Notes: generated by a model not told the origin, from the letters alone. Shown: positions 49,018 through 58,862, counted from the first letter of the stretch. The stretch is 64,000 nt of DNA from Acidimangrovimonas pyrenivorans (GCF_042643245.1 NZ_JBHRSK010000008.1:62001-126000); one strand, 5' to 3'. Numbers and translations: made by a program.

Positions 49018-50852
49018 TTCTGCTCCGCCTTGCCGCGCCTGAAGCTGGAGACGATGTTGCCGAAGACGTCCGGCTTGTGCCCGTGGCTGCGCATGATGAT
49101 GTACTGCTGGGTGAAGGTGATGGTGTTGTTGGTGATCCAGTACAGCACCAGCCCCGAGGGGAAGCTGCCCAGCATGAACATGAACACCCAGGGCATCCAG
49201 GCGAAGATCATCTTCTGGGTCGCGTCGGCCGGGGCCGGGTTCAGCTTCTGCTGCAGCCACATCGAGATGCCCAGCAGGATCGGCATCAGCCCGATGAAGA
49301 CCGAGGCCAGCATGGTGCCGTGTTCCGGCGCCGGCCAGGGCAGGAGGCCGAACAGGTTGAACAGCGACGACGGATCGGGCAGCGACAGGTCGCGGATCCA
49401 GCCGATGAACGGCGCCTGGCGCAGCTCGATGGTGACGTAGATCACCTTGTAGAGCGAGAAGAAGATCGGGATCTGGATGAAGATCGGCAGACAGCCGGCG
49501 GCCGGGTTGACCTTCTTCTCCTTGTAGAGCTGCATCATCTCCTTCTGCAGCGCGCCCTTGTCGTCGCCGGCCCGTTCCTTGAGCTTCTCGATCTCCGGCT
49601 GCAGCTCCTTCATCCGCGCCATCGAGACGTAGGACTTGTAGGCCAGCGGGAAGACCAGGATCTTGAGGAAGATGGTCAGGCAGATGATCGCCACGCCCAT
49701 GTTGCCGATCAGGCCGTGCAGGTTGTGCAGCACCCAGAAGATCGGCTTGGTGAAGAAGAAGAACCAGCCCCAGTCGATCGCGTCGACGAAGCGCGGCACG
49801 CCGTCCTTGTTCTGGTAGGTCTGCAGCACGTCATAGACCTTGGCGCCGGCGAACAGGCGCGAGCTGGTCTCGGCGCTGGCGCCCGGGGCGACCGTCACCG
49901 CGGCGTCGCGGACGCCGACCTGGTAGATGTCGCTGTCGGCGTTGTATTTCGCCGCCTGGGTGACCTTGGCGCCCTGCTGCGGGATCAGCGTGGTCATGAA
50001 GTATTTCGAGGTGATGCCGGTCCAGCCCGAAGTGATGTCCTTCTGCAGCTCGGCATGGGCGCCTTCGCCCGGCACCGCGTCGAGCTTGGTCAGGTTCTTC
50101 CACGACAGCTCTTTCAGCTTGCCGTCGGCCATCTGGTAGGCGCCCTCGAACAGCAGGTAATAGGCGCGCCCCGGCGGTTTGCCGTGGCGAGCGACGATGC
50201 CGTAGGAGGCCAGCCGCACCGGTTGCCCGGTGGTGTTCTTCACCGCCTGCTTGACCGTGAACATGTAGTTGTCGTCGACCGACAGGGTGCGGCTGAAGAT
50301 CAGCCCCTTGCCATTGTCCCAGCTCAGGGTGACCGGGTGGGAGGGGGTCAGGACGGCATCCTTGGGCGCGGTCCAGACGGTGTTGGCGCCGGGCACGTCG
50401 TCATAGGTCAGCGTGCCGCCCGGCGCCCAGCCATAGACCGCGTAGAAGGTCTGGTCCTTGCCGACCGGGCTGAGCAGCCGCACCAGCGGCGAGTTCTTGT
50501 CGACCGACTCGCGGTAATCCTTGAGCAGCAGATCGTCGATCCGGCCGCCGAGCAGCGAGATCGAGCCCTTCAGCTTGGGCGTGTCGATCTTGAGGCGCGG
50601 CAGGTCGGCGGCGGCGGTGGCCGAGGCACTGGCGGCCGGTGCGGCGGCGGTGCTGGCGCCCGCGGCGCTTGGGGTGGCGGCTGCGGGCGGGGTGGCCGTG
50701 CTGCCCTGTGCGTCGGTCGTCTGCGTCGCCTGGCCGGTGGTCGGGCTCTGGTCGGTTGTGGGCTCTGCCGGCGGGAAGAGCCAGAACCAGACCAGGATCA
50801 CCAGCAGGCTGAGCGCCGTCGCGAGGATGAGGTTCTTGTTCTGATCGTCCAT
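49014..50852 (-). CDS. yidC: Membrane protein insertase YidC
   Basis: 612 residues. N-terminal membrane anchor (NLILATALSLLVILVWFWLF), an Ala/Thr-rich linker, the large periplasmic beta domain (about 70-360), then the conserved five-helix insertase core with FPLAYKSYVSMARMKELQPE and the CLPIFIQIPIFFSLYKV segment (given in part). MDDQNKNL is the usual YidC N-terminus; longer readings are rejected. Sits in the expected rpmH-rnpA-yidD-yidC order, with ttcA inserted. Confidence 0.97.
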   Translation of the reverse strand: MDDQNKNLILATALSLLVILVWFWLFPPAEPTTDQSPTTGQATQTTDAQGSTATPPAAATPSAAGASTAAAPAASASATAAADLPRLKIDTPKLKGSISLLGGRIDDLLLKDYRESVDKNSPLVRLLSPVGKDQTFYAVYGWAPGGTLTYDDVPGANTVWTAPKDAVLTPSHPVTLSWDNGKGLIFSRTLSVDDNYMFTVKQAVKNTTGQPVRLASYGIVARHGKPPGRAYYLLFEGAYQMADGKLKELSWKNLTKLDAVPGEGAHAELQKDITSGWTGITSKYFMTTLIPQQGAKVTQAAKYNADSDIYQVGVRDAAVTVAPGASAETSSRLFAGAKVYDVLQTYQNKDGVPRFVDAIDWGWFFFFTKPIFWVLHNLHGLIGNMGVAIICLTIFLKILVFPLAYKSYVSMARMKELQPEIEKLKERAGDDKGALQKEMMQLYKEKKVNPAAGCLPIFIQIPIFFSLYKVIYVTIELRQAPFIGWIRDLSLPDPSSLFNLFGLLPWPAPEHGTMLASVFIGLMPILLGISMWLQQKLNPAPADATQKMIFAWMPWVFMFMLGSFPSGLVLYWITNNTITFTQQYIIMRSHGHKPDVFGNIVSSFRRGKAEQK

Positions 50853-51094
50853 AAGGGGAAGGCACCTGTCCTGTCCGAAGGTCAGCCGTGGTTCAACAGA
50901 CCTGAGGCCCAAAGGTCAAGCGGTTTCGCCGGATCTCGCGGCGCCGTGCGGGATTGTCTCGGCCTCGGGGTCGCGATGCGGGGCGGAAGCCGGCGTGCAG
51001 CGGGCAGGGGGCGAGGGCGCTGCGATCGCTCGATCACCTGATTCCCCGAGGGGAAGCCGCAACCGGTCGGGCACGGCGGGGCCGAGGGGCGCCT

Positions 51095-51973
51095 TCAGTC
51101 GCCGTCGGTCAGGCGTGGCGGAGGCGGCGCCGAGTCGGTGTCGCCGGGCATCTCGCCGCGCATCAGCCCGGCGAAGTCGAACAGGTTGGGGTCGGCCAGG
51201 TGCGACGGCCGCACGTTCATCAACGCCCGGAACATGACCTGGCGCCGGCCGGGACTGCGCGCCTCCCACTGGTCGAGGATCTGCTTGACCTGCTGGCGCT
51301 GGAGCCCGTCCTGGCTGCCGCAGAGATCGCAGGGGATGATCGGGTAGTTCATCGACCGGGCGAATTTCTCGCAATCCGCCTCGGCGACGAAGGCGAGCGG
51401 GCGGTAGACGAACAGGTCGCCCTCCTCGTTGACCAGCTTGGGCGGCATCGTCGCCAGCCGGCCGCCGTGGAACAGGTTCATGAAGAAGGTTTCGAGGATG
51501 TCGTCGCGGTGATGGCCCAGCACCACCGCCGAACAGCCTTCCTCGCGCGCGATGCGGTAGAGGTTGCCGCGGCGCAGGCGCGAGCACAGGGCGCAATAGG
51601 TCCGGCCCTGCGGCACCTTCTCCTTCACCACCGAATAGGTGTCCTGGTATTCGATCCGGTGCGGCACGCCCATCCGTTCGAGGAACTCGGGCAGCACGGT
51701 GGCCGGAAAGCCGGGCTGGCCCTGGTCGAGGTTGCAGGCCAGCAATTCGACCGGCAGCAGCCCGCGCCATTGCAGCTCGTGCAGCACGGCGAGCAGGGTA
51801 TAGCTGTCCTTGCCGCCCGACAGGCAGACCAGCCATTTCGCCCCGCGCTCGATCATGCCGTAGGTCTCGATCGCCTCGCGGACCTCGCGCACCAGCCGCT
51901 TGCGCAGCTTCTTGAACTCGGTCGTCGCCGGGGCGCCGGCGAAGAGCTTGTGGATGTCTGAGTCGTCGAGCAT
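51095..51973 (-). CDS. ttcA: tRNA 2-thiocytidine(32) synthetase TtcA
   Basis: 292 residues. PP-loop SGGKDS (52-57) and two CxxC pairs that hold a [4Fe-4S] cluster: C127/C130 (YCALC) and C215/C218 (PCDLC). Thiolates C32 of certain tRNAs. Start MLDDSDIHK, with the longer open frame upstream overlapping yidD rejected. The 242-bp gap to yidC shows nothing recognisable. Confidence 0.93.
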   Translation of the reverse strand: MLDDSDIHKLFAGAPATTEFKKLRKRLVREVREAIETYGMIERGAKWLVCLSGGKDSYTLLAVLHELQWRGLLPVELLACNLDQGQPGFPATVLPEFLERMGVPHRIEYQDTYSVVKEKVPQGRTYCALCSRLRRGNLYRIAREEGCSAVVLGHHRDDILETFFMNLFHGGRLATMPPKLVNEEGDLFVYRPLAFVAEADCEKFARSMNYPIIPCDLCGSQDGLQRQQVKQILDQWEARSPGRRQVMFRALMNVRPSHLADPNLFDFAGLMRGEMPGDTDSAPPPPRLTDGD

Positions 51974-52034
51974 GCGGGGGCCTCGGGCTGGACTGGCGCG
52001 GGTATGCCAGAGCGGGGCGGCTTTGCCTAGCCGC

Positions 52035-52301
52035 TCAAGGGTGGTGATGGTCGTGCTGGCAGGCGTCGTGCTCGGGATCGGTGCCCGGCACCGGGTCGTA
52101 GCCCGAGCCGCCCCAGGGATGGCAGCGGCCGATGCGGCGGATCGCCAGCCAGCTCCCCTTGAGCGCGCCGTGCTTTTCCAGCGCCTCGAGGGCGTAGACC
52201 GAGCAGGTCGGCTGGTAGCGGCAGCCATGGCCGACCCAGGGGCTGAGGAGCAGCCGGTAGGCATGGACGGGCAGGGCGACGAGGCGGGCAAGCGGGCTCA
52301 T
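52035..52301 (-). CDS. yidD: Membrane protein insertion efficiency factor YidD
   Basis: 88 residues. Start SPLARLVALPVHAYRLLLSP, then GHGCRYQPTCSVYALEALEKHG and RIGRCHPWGGSGYDPVP, the YidD signature with conserved cysteines. C-terminus is His/Asp-rich. ATG overlaps the rnpA stop (ATGA). Confidence 0.96.
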   Translation of the reverse strand: MSPLARLVALPVHAYRLLLSPWVGHGCRYQPTCSVYALEALEKHGALKGSWLAIRRIGRCHPWGGSGYDPVPGTDPEHDACQHDHHHP

Positions 52302-52768
52302 GACGCGCGCGCCTCCTTCGGCTTGCCGCCGGGCCGGGGTTTGCGGGGCTTGTTGACGTGATTGTCGCTGTGGATGCGGTCGAGCGCGGTGCGCAGGTCG
52401 TCCAGCAGTTGGTCGAAGGGCCGCGACACGGTGGCCTCGGGGCGGCCGACCAGCACGTAGTCCCAGTCGGGACGGCCTTTCTCGGGCAGCACCGCGCGGG
52501 CGACCTCGCGCAGCCGGCGCTTGGCGCGGTTGCGGGTCACCGCGTTGCCGATCTTCTTCGAACAGGTGTAGCCGACGCGGATGCCTTCGGCCTCGCCTTC
52601 ACCGCGGCGCCGGGCCTGCAGCAGGAAGCCGGGCGCACCCTGGCGCCGGGCATTGGCGGCGCGCAGGAAATCGGCGCGCTTGGCCAGAACGGTGAGGGGC
52701 GGACATGACGAAACCGCCGAGGCTTCCCCCTCGGTCTCGGCGCGTGCGCCTGCCCCGGAGGTCTGCAT
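52298..52768 (-). CDS. rnpA: Ribonuclease P protein component
   Basis: 156 residues with the chosen ATG. Core LTVLAKRADFLRAANARRQG and the RNA-binding RNR motif as GNAVTRNRAKRRLREVAR. Longer than the typical 115-130 residues: an acidic/Ala N-terminal extension and a basic C-terminal tail (KPRKPRPGGKPKEARAS). An in-frame TTG four codons earlier is the alternative start. 35 bp after rpmH. Confidence 0.93.
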   Translation of the reverse strand: MQTSGAGARAETEGEASAVSSCPPLTVLAKRADFLRAANARRQGAPGFLLQARRRGEGEAEGIRVGYTCSKKIGNAVTRNRAKRRLREVARAVLPEKGRPDWDYVLVGRPEATVSRPFDQLLDDLRTALDRIHSDNHVNKPRKPRPGGKPKEARAS

Positions 52769-52803
52769 CGGCGGTGTCAAGGTCGTGGACCCGGTCGTCG
52801 GCC

Positions 52804-52938
52804 TCAGGCCGAGAGTTTCTTGCGGCCCTTGGCGCGGCGGGCGTTCAGGATCTTGCGGCCGGCGACAGTCGCCATCCGGGCGCGGAAGCCATGGCGCCGC
52901 TTGCGGACCAGGTTCGAGGGTTGGTAGGTGCGTTTCAT
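52804..52938 (-). CDS. rpmH: 50S ribosomal protein L34
   Basis: 44 residues, read on the minus strand as MKRTYQPSNLVRKRRHGFRA, then RMATVAGRKILNARRAKGRK and KLSA. Universal L34 sequence. First gene of the cluster; a good promoter lies 70 bp upstream. dnaA, which often neighbours rpmH in other phyla, is not here. Confidence 0.98.
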   Translation of the reverse strand: MKRTYQPSNLVRKRRHGFRARMATVAGRKILNARRAKGRKKLSA

Positions 52939-53007
52939 CGCGAGGCGCTCCGTCAGGTTTGCAGCCCGAATCCGGGGATTCGAGGGCCGCGCATGTTCGA
53001 AGCCCGT

Positions 53008-53036
53008 CCTTTACGCAGGCGGCGGCGCCAAGTCAA
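53008..53036 (-). promoter_or_regulatory. Promoter of the rpmH-rnpA cluster
   Basis: On the minus strand TTGACT (53036-53031), 17-bp spacer, TAAAGG (53013-53008). Confidence 0.65.
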
Positions 53037-53189
53037 CGCGCGACGGGTGGTTTTTGCGCAAGAAAAGCGGGCTCGGGGCGGGGCGCCGGGGTGACAGCGT
53101 CGCGCGATCTTATCAAGGTCGCGCAGAGCCGCTATCCAGCGCGGAGCGATCCGGGGCATCCTGTGCCCCCGGAGAACCCGAGAAGAGAG

Positions 53190-53915
53190 ATGTCGACCGA
53201 ACCCGATCCCAGCAAGCGCGGCTTCGCGCGCCGCCTGCCGATCCTGGTGATCGCGCTGGTCGCGGTGGCCGGCACGATCGTCCTGCGCGACACGCTTAGC
53301 TTCGAGGCGCTGCGCGACAACCATGCCCGGCTGATGGCCTTCCGCGATTCCCACTATGTGCCGGCGGTACTGGCCTTCATCGCGGGCTATGTCGCCATTG
53401 TCGCCCTCTCGCTGCCCGGAGCGACGGTGGCGACGCTCACCGGCGGCTTCCTGTTCGGGCTGTTTCCCGGCGTGGTGTTCAACGTCGCCTCGGCGACGCT
53501 CGGGGCGGTGCTGATCTTCCTCGCCGCCCGGCGCGGCTTCGGCGCGGAGCTGGCGGCGCGGCTGGACCGGGGCGGCGGCATCGCCCGCCGGATCAGTGCC
53601 GGCATCCATGAAAACGAGCTGTCGTTCCTGTTCCTGATGCGGCTGGTGCCGGCGGTGCCCTTCGTGCTGGCCAACCTGGTGCCGGCCTTCCTCGGCGTGC
53701 GCACCGGGCGCTTCGCGGTGACGACCTTCCTCGGCATCATCCCCGGCGGGCTGGTCTATACCTGGGTCGGGGCCGGGCTGGGCGATGTCTTCGCCCGCGA
53801 CGCGGCGCCCGACCTCGGAGTGCTGTTCGAGCCGCAAATCCTCGCGCCGCTGCTGGCGCTGATCGCGCTGGCGGCGCTGCCGATGCTGTTGCGATTGTGG
53901 CGGAGGGCGCGGTGA
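53190..53915 (+). CDS. TVP38/TMEM64 (SNARE-associated/DedA-like) membrane protein
   Basis: 241 residues, about six hydrophobic segments. The VTT-domain motif is visible as LPGATVATLTGGFLFGLFPG (about residues 76-95) and, later, LFLMRLVPAVPFVLANLVPAFLGV (in part) with GIIPGGLVYTWVGAGLG. Function of bacterial members is unsettled; DedA relatives transport lipids. Its stop overlaps the next gene (TGATG). Confidence 0.87.
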   Translation: MSTEPDPSKRGFARRLPILVIALVAVAGTIVLRDTLSFEALRDNHARLMAFRDSHYVPAVLAFIAGYVAIVALSLPGATVATLTGGFLFGLFPGVVFNVASATLGAVLIFLAARRGFGAELAARLDRGGGIARRISAGIHENELSFLFLMRLVPAVPFVLANLVPAFLGVRTGRFAVTTFLGIIPGGLVYTWVGAGLGDVFARDAAPDLGVLFEPQILAPLLALIALAALPMLLRLWRRAR

Positions 53916-55330
53916 TGCGCGCGTTCCGGGCGGATATCTGCGTCATCGGCGCCGGCTCGGGCGGGCTGTCGGTGGCGGCCGGGGCGGCGCAGATGGGCGC
54001 CAGGGTGGTCCTGATCGAGGCCGGCGAGATGGGCGGCGACTGCCTGAACACGGGCTGTGTGCCCTCCAAGGCGCTGATCGCGGCGGCCGGGCGGGCGCAG
54101 GCCACGCGCGAAGGCGGGCTCGGTGTCGCCGGGACCGAACCGCAGGTCGATTTCGCCGCCGTCATGGCCCATGTGAAGACGACCATCGCCGCCATCGCCC
54201 CGCATGACAGCCAGCAGCGGTTCGAGGGGCTGGGCGTGACCGTATTGCGGGACTTCGCCCGCTTCACCGGGCCGGACACCGTCGAGGCTGGGGGAACCCG
54301 CGTGACGGCCCGGCGCTTCGTCCTCGCCACCGGATCCCGCCCGCTGGTGCCGCCGATCCCGGGGCTGGACGGCGTCCCCTACCTGACCAACGAGACCGTC
54401 TTCGAGCTGAGCGAGCTGCCCGCGCATCTGCTGGTGCTGGGCGGCGGCCCGATCGGGATCGAGCTGGCCCAGGCCTTCCGTCGGCTCGGCGCCGGTGTGA
54501 CCGTGGTCGAGGCTGCCCGGGCGCTGGGGCGCGAGGACCCGGAGCTGGCGGCGGCGGTGCTGGAGAACCTGCGGCAAGAGGGCGTCGAGATTGTCGAGGG
54601 CGCCAGGGCGACGGAAGTTCGCGGCCAGGCCGGGGCGCTGGAACTGGTGACCGAGAGCGGCCGGGCGATTTCCGGCTCGCACCTGCTGGTCGCGGTCGGG
54701 CGCCAGCCGGCGATCGCGGGGCTGGGGCTCGAGGCCGCCGGCATCGCCACCGAGACCGGCGCGGTGAAGACCGGGCGCGACCTGCGGACGACCAACCGCC
54801 GGGTCTACGCCATCGGCGATGTCGCCGGGCGCGGCGCCTTCACCCATCTCGCGGGCTATCACGCCGGGCTGATCCTGCGGCCGATGCTCTTCGCGCTGCC
54901 GGCGCGGCTGCGCGACGACCATGTCCCGCGCGTCACCTATGCCGATCCGGAACTGGCCCAGGTCGGGCTGACCGAAGCCGAGGCCCGCGCCCGTTACGGC
55001 GACGGCATCGAGGTGCTGCGCGCGCCTTTCGCCGCCAACGACCGGGCGCTGGCCGAGGGCCGGACCGAGGGGCTGGCAAAGGTGATCGTCCGTCGCGGCC
55101 GGCCCGTCGGCGCGGGAATCGCCGGCGCCGGGGCGGGCGAGTTGATCGGCCTCTGGGCGCTGGCGCTTTCACGGCGCGATAAACTTTCCGCTATCGCCGG
55201 GATGATCCTGCCATATCCGACTCAATCTGAGGTTTCGAAGCGCGCCGCAGGTGCCTATTTTTCCCCAAGGCTTTTTGATAGTGCTCTGGTCAAGCGGGTG
55301 GTGCGGCTGGTGCAGCGGCGCCTTCCGTGA
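53915..55330 (+). CDS. Pyridine nucleotide-disulfide oxidoreductase (MerA/Lpd-like)
   Basis: 471 residues. FAD motif VIGAGSGGLSVA (10-21), redox-active disulfide GGDCLNTGCVPSK (C43, C48), NAD(P) motif LVLGGGPIGIELAQAF, second FAD segment YAIGDVAGRG and a C-terminal dimerisation domain. The C-terminus lacks the HPT-E active-site pair of lipoamide dehydrogenase (it reads AIAGMILPYPTQSE), as in the MerA-like proteins found with TVP38. Start coupled to the TVP38 stop; stop coupled to the kinase start. Confidence 0.9.
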   Translation: MRAFRADICVIGAGSGGLSVAAGAAQMGARVVLIEAGEMGGDCLNTGCVPSKALIAAAGRAQATREGGLGVAGTEPQVDFAAVMAHVKTTIAAIAPHDSQQRFEGLGVTVLRDFARFTGPDTVEAGGTRVTARRFVLATGSRPLVPPIPGLDGVPYLTNETVFELSELPAHLLVLGGGPIGIELAQAFRRLGAGVTVVEAARALGREDPELAAAVLENLRQEGVEIVEGARATEVRGQAGALELVTESGRAISGSHLLVAVGRQPAIAGLGLEAAGIATETGAVKTGRDLRTTNRRVYAIGDVAGRGAFTHLAGYHAGLILRPMLFALPARLRDDHVPRVTYADPELAQVGLTEAEARARYGDGIEVLRAPFAANDRALAEGRTEGLAKVIVRRGRPVGAGIAGAGAGELIGLWALALSRRDKLSAIAGMILPYPTQSEVSKRAAGAYFSPRLFDSALVKRVVRLVQRRLP

Positions 55331-56760
55331 AGCCCGACAAAGGCGTGTCGATGTTTCTGAACACTCTCTCCGGTCGCTTCCTGATCCTGACGACCCTGTT
55401 CGTCATGCTGGCCGAGGTGTTGATCTTCGTGCCCTCGATCGCGCGCTATCGCGACGACTACCTGCTGCTGCGTCTCGAACGGGCGCAGATCGCCTCGCTG
55501 GCGACCCTGGCCAATGACGGCATGGTCTCGCCCCAGCTCGAGAAGGAGCTGCTGGCCAATGCCGGCGTACTCAACGTCGTGCTGCGGCGCGACGCGGTGC
55601 GCCAGCTGGTGCTGTCCTCGCCGATCCCGACGCCCGTCTACCACACCTACGATCTGCGTCATGCCGGGCAGGTCGAGCTGGTGCGCGATGCGCTGGCGGA
55701 GTTCCTCGACCCCAACAACCGGGTGATCCGGGTGATCGGCAACCCGGTGCAGGATGCCGGCCAGCAGATCGAGGTGACGCTGAATTCCGGGCCGATGCGC
55801 AAGGCGATGATCGATTACGGGTTGCGCATCCTGGCACTGTCGGCGGTGATCTCGGTGATGACGGCGCTGTTGCTGTTCTTCGCGGTGCGGCGGCTACTGG
55901 TGCTGCCGATCCGGCAACTGGTCCATCACATGACCGCCTATGCCGAGGCCCCCGAGGATGCCCGCAGGGTGATCGCGCCCTCCGCCTCGGTGATCGAGCT
56001 GCGCGAGGCCGAGGACGCATTGCAGTCGCTGCAGACCCAGCTGACCGGGGCGCTGCGGCAGAAGGAGCGGCTGGCGCAGCTGGGCGGGGCGGTGGCCAAG
56101 ATCAGCCACGACCTGCGCAACATCCTGACCACGGCGCAGCTCTTCGCCGACCGGATGGAGGAGAGCCAGGACCCGGCGGTGAAGCGCGCCGCGCCCAAGC
56201 TGATGGGCTCGATCGGCCGGGCGGTGAACCTGTGCGAGGGCACGCTGGCCTTCGGCAAGGCGCAGGAGCCGCCGCCGATGCTGACCCGCTTCGCGCTGCG
56301 CGACCTGGTCGAGGACGTGATCGAGGGCGAACAGCTGGCCGCCGAGGATACCGGTGCGCTGAGCTATATCGCCGATGTGCCCGCCGGGCTGATCATCCGC
56401 GCCGATAGCGAGCAATTGCACCGGGTGCTGTCGAACCTCGTCCGCAACGCCCGGCAGGCGATCCTGGCGACCGGCAAGCCCGGCACGATCGAGATCGGCG
56501 CCGGCGAGGACGAGAGCGCGTGGTGGATCCGGGTCGGCGATACCGGGCCGGGCCTGCCGCCCAAGGCGCGCGAGCACCTGTTCACCCCGTTCCAGGGCGG
56601 CGCGCGCAAGGGCGGGATCGGTCTCGGCCTCGCCATCGCGGCCGAACTGGTGCGCGGCCATGGCGGCAAGCTGGAACTGGCGCGCAGCGACGAGGACGGG
56701 ACGGAGTTCCTGATCCGGTTGCCGAAGATGATCGCCGCGGCAGAAACGGCGGCGGGGTGA
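55327..56760 (+). CDS. Sensor histidine kinase, orphan
   Basis: 477 residues. Two membrane segments (about 17-38 and 165-188) bracket a ~130-residue periplasmic domain; then HAMP (LLVLPIRQLVHHMTAYAEA), dimerisation helix with phospho-acceptor H261 in KISHDLRN, N box NLVRNARQAI, G1 DTGPGLP, G2 GGIGLGLAIA. GTG start overlaps the previous stop (GTGA); an ATG eight codons later is possible. No response-regulator gene follows. Confidence 0.9.
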   Translation: MKPDKGVSMFLNTLSGRFLILTTLFVMLAEVLIFVPSIARYRDDYLLLRLERAQIASLATLANDGMVSPQLEKELLANAGVLNVVLRRDAVRQLVLSSPIPTPVYHTYDLRHAGQVELVRDALAEFLDPNNRVIRVIGNPVQDAGQQIEVTLNSGPMRKAMIDYGLRILALSAVISVMTALLLFFAVRRLLVLPIRQLVHHMTAYAEAPEDARRVIAPSASVIELREAEDALQSLQTQLTGALRQKERLAQLGGAVAKISHDLRNILTTAQLFADRMEESQDPAVKRAAPKLMGSIGRAVNLCEGTLAFGKAQEPPPMLTRFALRDLVEDVIEGEQLAAEDTGALSYIADVPAGLIIRADSEQLHRVLSNLVRNARQAILATGKPGTIEIGAGEDESAWWIRVGDTGPGLPPKAREHLFTPFQGGARKGGIGLGLAIAAELVRGHGGKLELARSDEDGTEFLIRLPKMIAAAETAAG

Positions 56761-56975
56761 GAGATGGGCGGATCGGTGACAGCTGGCCGGTGCGCGTTTG
56801 TCACCTGCCGAGAAAAGTTCGGACGGTTCGGCCCGCCAGTGTGATTCTGGGCATCTATCCGCCGGCCTTGTCCGCATTCTGCGTGGCGGTCGCGCTTCGT
56901 TCAGAGGGCACGCGCCCGGCGTAAGCACCGGGCGGATCGAGCGATCAAAGTGAGGCGCTCCGGACGAGTAGCCCG

Positions 56976-58862
56976 TCACCCCCGGTCGTGGAAGTAGTCG
57001 TAGACCTTCTGCGCCATCGCGTCGGAAATCCCCTCGACCGCCTGCAGGTCGGACAGCCCGGCGCGGCTGACCGCCTTGGCGGAGCCGAAATGGGTCAGCA
57101 GGGCGCGCTTGCGGGCGGCGCCGACGCCGGGGATGTCGTCCAGCGGCGTCAGCGACACCGCCTTGGCGCGCTTGGCGCGGTGGGTGCCGATGGCGAAGCG
57201 GTGGGCCTCGTCGCGCAGCCGCTGGACGAAGTAGAGCACCGGGTCGTTGTGGCGCAGGGCGAAGGGGCGCTGGCCGGGGCGGTGGAACTCCTCCTTGCCG
57301 GCGTCGCGGTCGATGCCCTTGGCGACGCCGACCATGGCGATGTCGTCGACGCCGAGGTCGGCCAGGATCTCCGCCACCGCCGAGACCTGCCCGGCGCCGC
57401 CGTCGATCAGGAGCAGGTCGGGCCAGGCCTCGGTCTGCCGCTCCGGGTCTTCCTTCAGCAGGCGCTGGAAGCGGCGGGTCAGCACCTCCTTCATCATGCC
57501 GAAATCGTCACCGGGCGTGATCTCGGTGCCCTTGATGTTGAACTTGCGGTACTGGCTTTTCAGGAACCCCTCGGCCCCGGCGACGATCATCCCGCCAACC
57601 GCGTTCGTCCCCTGGATATGCGAGTTGTCGTAGACCTCGATCCGTTTCGGCGGCGCCGGCAGGTCGAAGGCCTCGGCCAGCCCGGCCAGCAGCCGCGCCT
57701 GGCTGGCGCTCTCGGCCATCTTGCGGGCCAGGCTCTCGCGGGCGTTGCGGGCGGCATTCTCGACGATCTCGGCCTTCTCGCCCCGGCGCGGCACCGCCAC
57801 CACCACCTTGCGACCGGCGCGTTCCGACAGCAGCTCGGCGGTCAGGTCGGCATCCTCGATCGGGTGGCTGAGCAGGATCTGCCGCGGCGGCACCTTGTCG
57901 TCGTAGAACTGGGCGAGGAAGGCTTCGAGGATCTCGGCCTCGCCGGCTCCGGCGCCGGTGCGCGGGTAGAAGTCGCGGTTGCCCCAGCTCTGGTGGGCGC
58001 GGATGAAGAAGACCTGGACGCAGGCCTGCCCGCCCTCGGCATGGACGGCGATGACATCGGCCTCGGCGACGCCGCGCGGGTTGATGCCCTGGGCGCTCTG
58101 GACCTGGGTCAGCGCCTTGATCCGGTCGCGCAGCGCCGCCGCGCGCTCGAATTCCAGCGCCTCCGAGGCCGCCGCCATCTCCTTGGCCAGATGGGCCTGG
58201 ACCGCGGTGCTCTTGCCCTCGAGGAAACGCTCGGCATCCTCGATCAGGGCATTGTAGTCCTGTTCCGAGATATAGCCGACGCAGGGGGCCGAGCAGCGCT
58301 TGATCTGGTAGAGCAGGCAGGGCCGGGTCCGGCTTTCGAAAGTGGCGTCGGAGCAGTTGCGCAGCAGGAAGACGCGCTGGAGCTGGTTGAGCGTTCGGTT
58401 GACCGCGTCGGCCGAGGCGAAGGGGCCGAAATAGCTGCCCTTCTCGGTCCGCTTGCCGCGATGCTTCTTGATCTGGGGAAAGCGGTGTTCGCGGCTGATC
58501 AGGATGTTGGGGAAGGACTTGTCGTCGCGCAGCAGCACGTTGTAGCGCGGCTTGAGCTGCTTGATCAGGTTCTGTTCAAGCAGCAGCGCCTCGGTCTCGG
58601 TCCGCGTCGTCAGGAACATCATCGAGGCAGTCTCGCGGATCATCCGCGCGATCCGCGCCGAATGACCGCTGCCCCTGGCATAGTTCGACACCCGCGCCTT
58701 TAGGTTGCGCGCCTTGCCGACGTAAAGCACCTCGGATTGGGCGTTCAGCATCCGGTAGACGCCGGGCGAGGTGTCAAGCGTCTTCAGGTAGGACTGGATC
58801 AGACTGTGACCCGTAAGCGGCGCTTTTTCGTCCTGGTGATCTGTCGGTGTCGGTTCGGTCAT
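56976..58862 (-). CDS. uvrC: Excinuclease ABC subunit C
   Basis: 628 residues. GIY-YIG nuclease at the N-terminus (SPGVYRMLNAQSEVLYVGKA), UVR domain around 210-245, RNase H-like endonuclease with YDNSHIQGTNAVGGMIV and LLIDGGAGQ, and C-terminal helix-hairpin-helix pairs (DDIPGVGAARKRALL, LQAVEGISDAMAQKV). Makes both incisions in nucleotide excision repair. The 215-bp gap to the kinase gene shows nothing recognisable. Confidence 0.97.
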   Translation of the reverse strand: MTEPTPTDHQDEKAPLTGHSLIQSYLKTLDTSPGVYRMLNAQSEVLYVGKARNLKARVSNYARGSGHSARIARMIRETASMMFLTTRTETEALLLEQNLIKQLKPRYNVLLRDDKSFPNILISREHRFPQIKKHRGKRTEKGSYFGPFASADAVNRTLNQLQRVFLLRNCSDATFESRTRPCLLYQIKRCSAPCVGYISEQDYNALIEDAERFLEGKSTAVQAHLAKEMAAASEALEFERAAALRDRIKALTQVQSAQGINPRGVAEADVIAVHAEGGQACVQVFFIRAHQSWGNRDFYPRTGAGAGEAEILEAFLAQFYDDKVPPRQILLSHPIEDADLTAELLSERAGRKVVVAVPRRGEKAEIVENAARNARESLARKMAESASQARLLAGLAEAFDLPAPPKRIEVYDNSHIQGTNAVGGMIVAGAEGFLKSQYRKFNIKGTEITPGDDFGMMKEVLTRRFQRLLKEDPERQTEAWPDLLLIDGGAGQVSAVAEILADLGVDDIAMVGVAKGIDRDAGKEEFHRPGQRPFALRHNDPVLYFVQRLRDEAHRFAIGTHRAKRAKAVSLTPLDDIPGVGAARKRALLTHFGSAKAVSRAGLSDLQAVEGISDAMAQKVYDYFHDRG

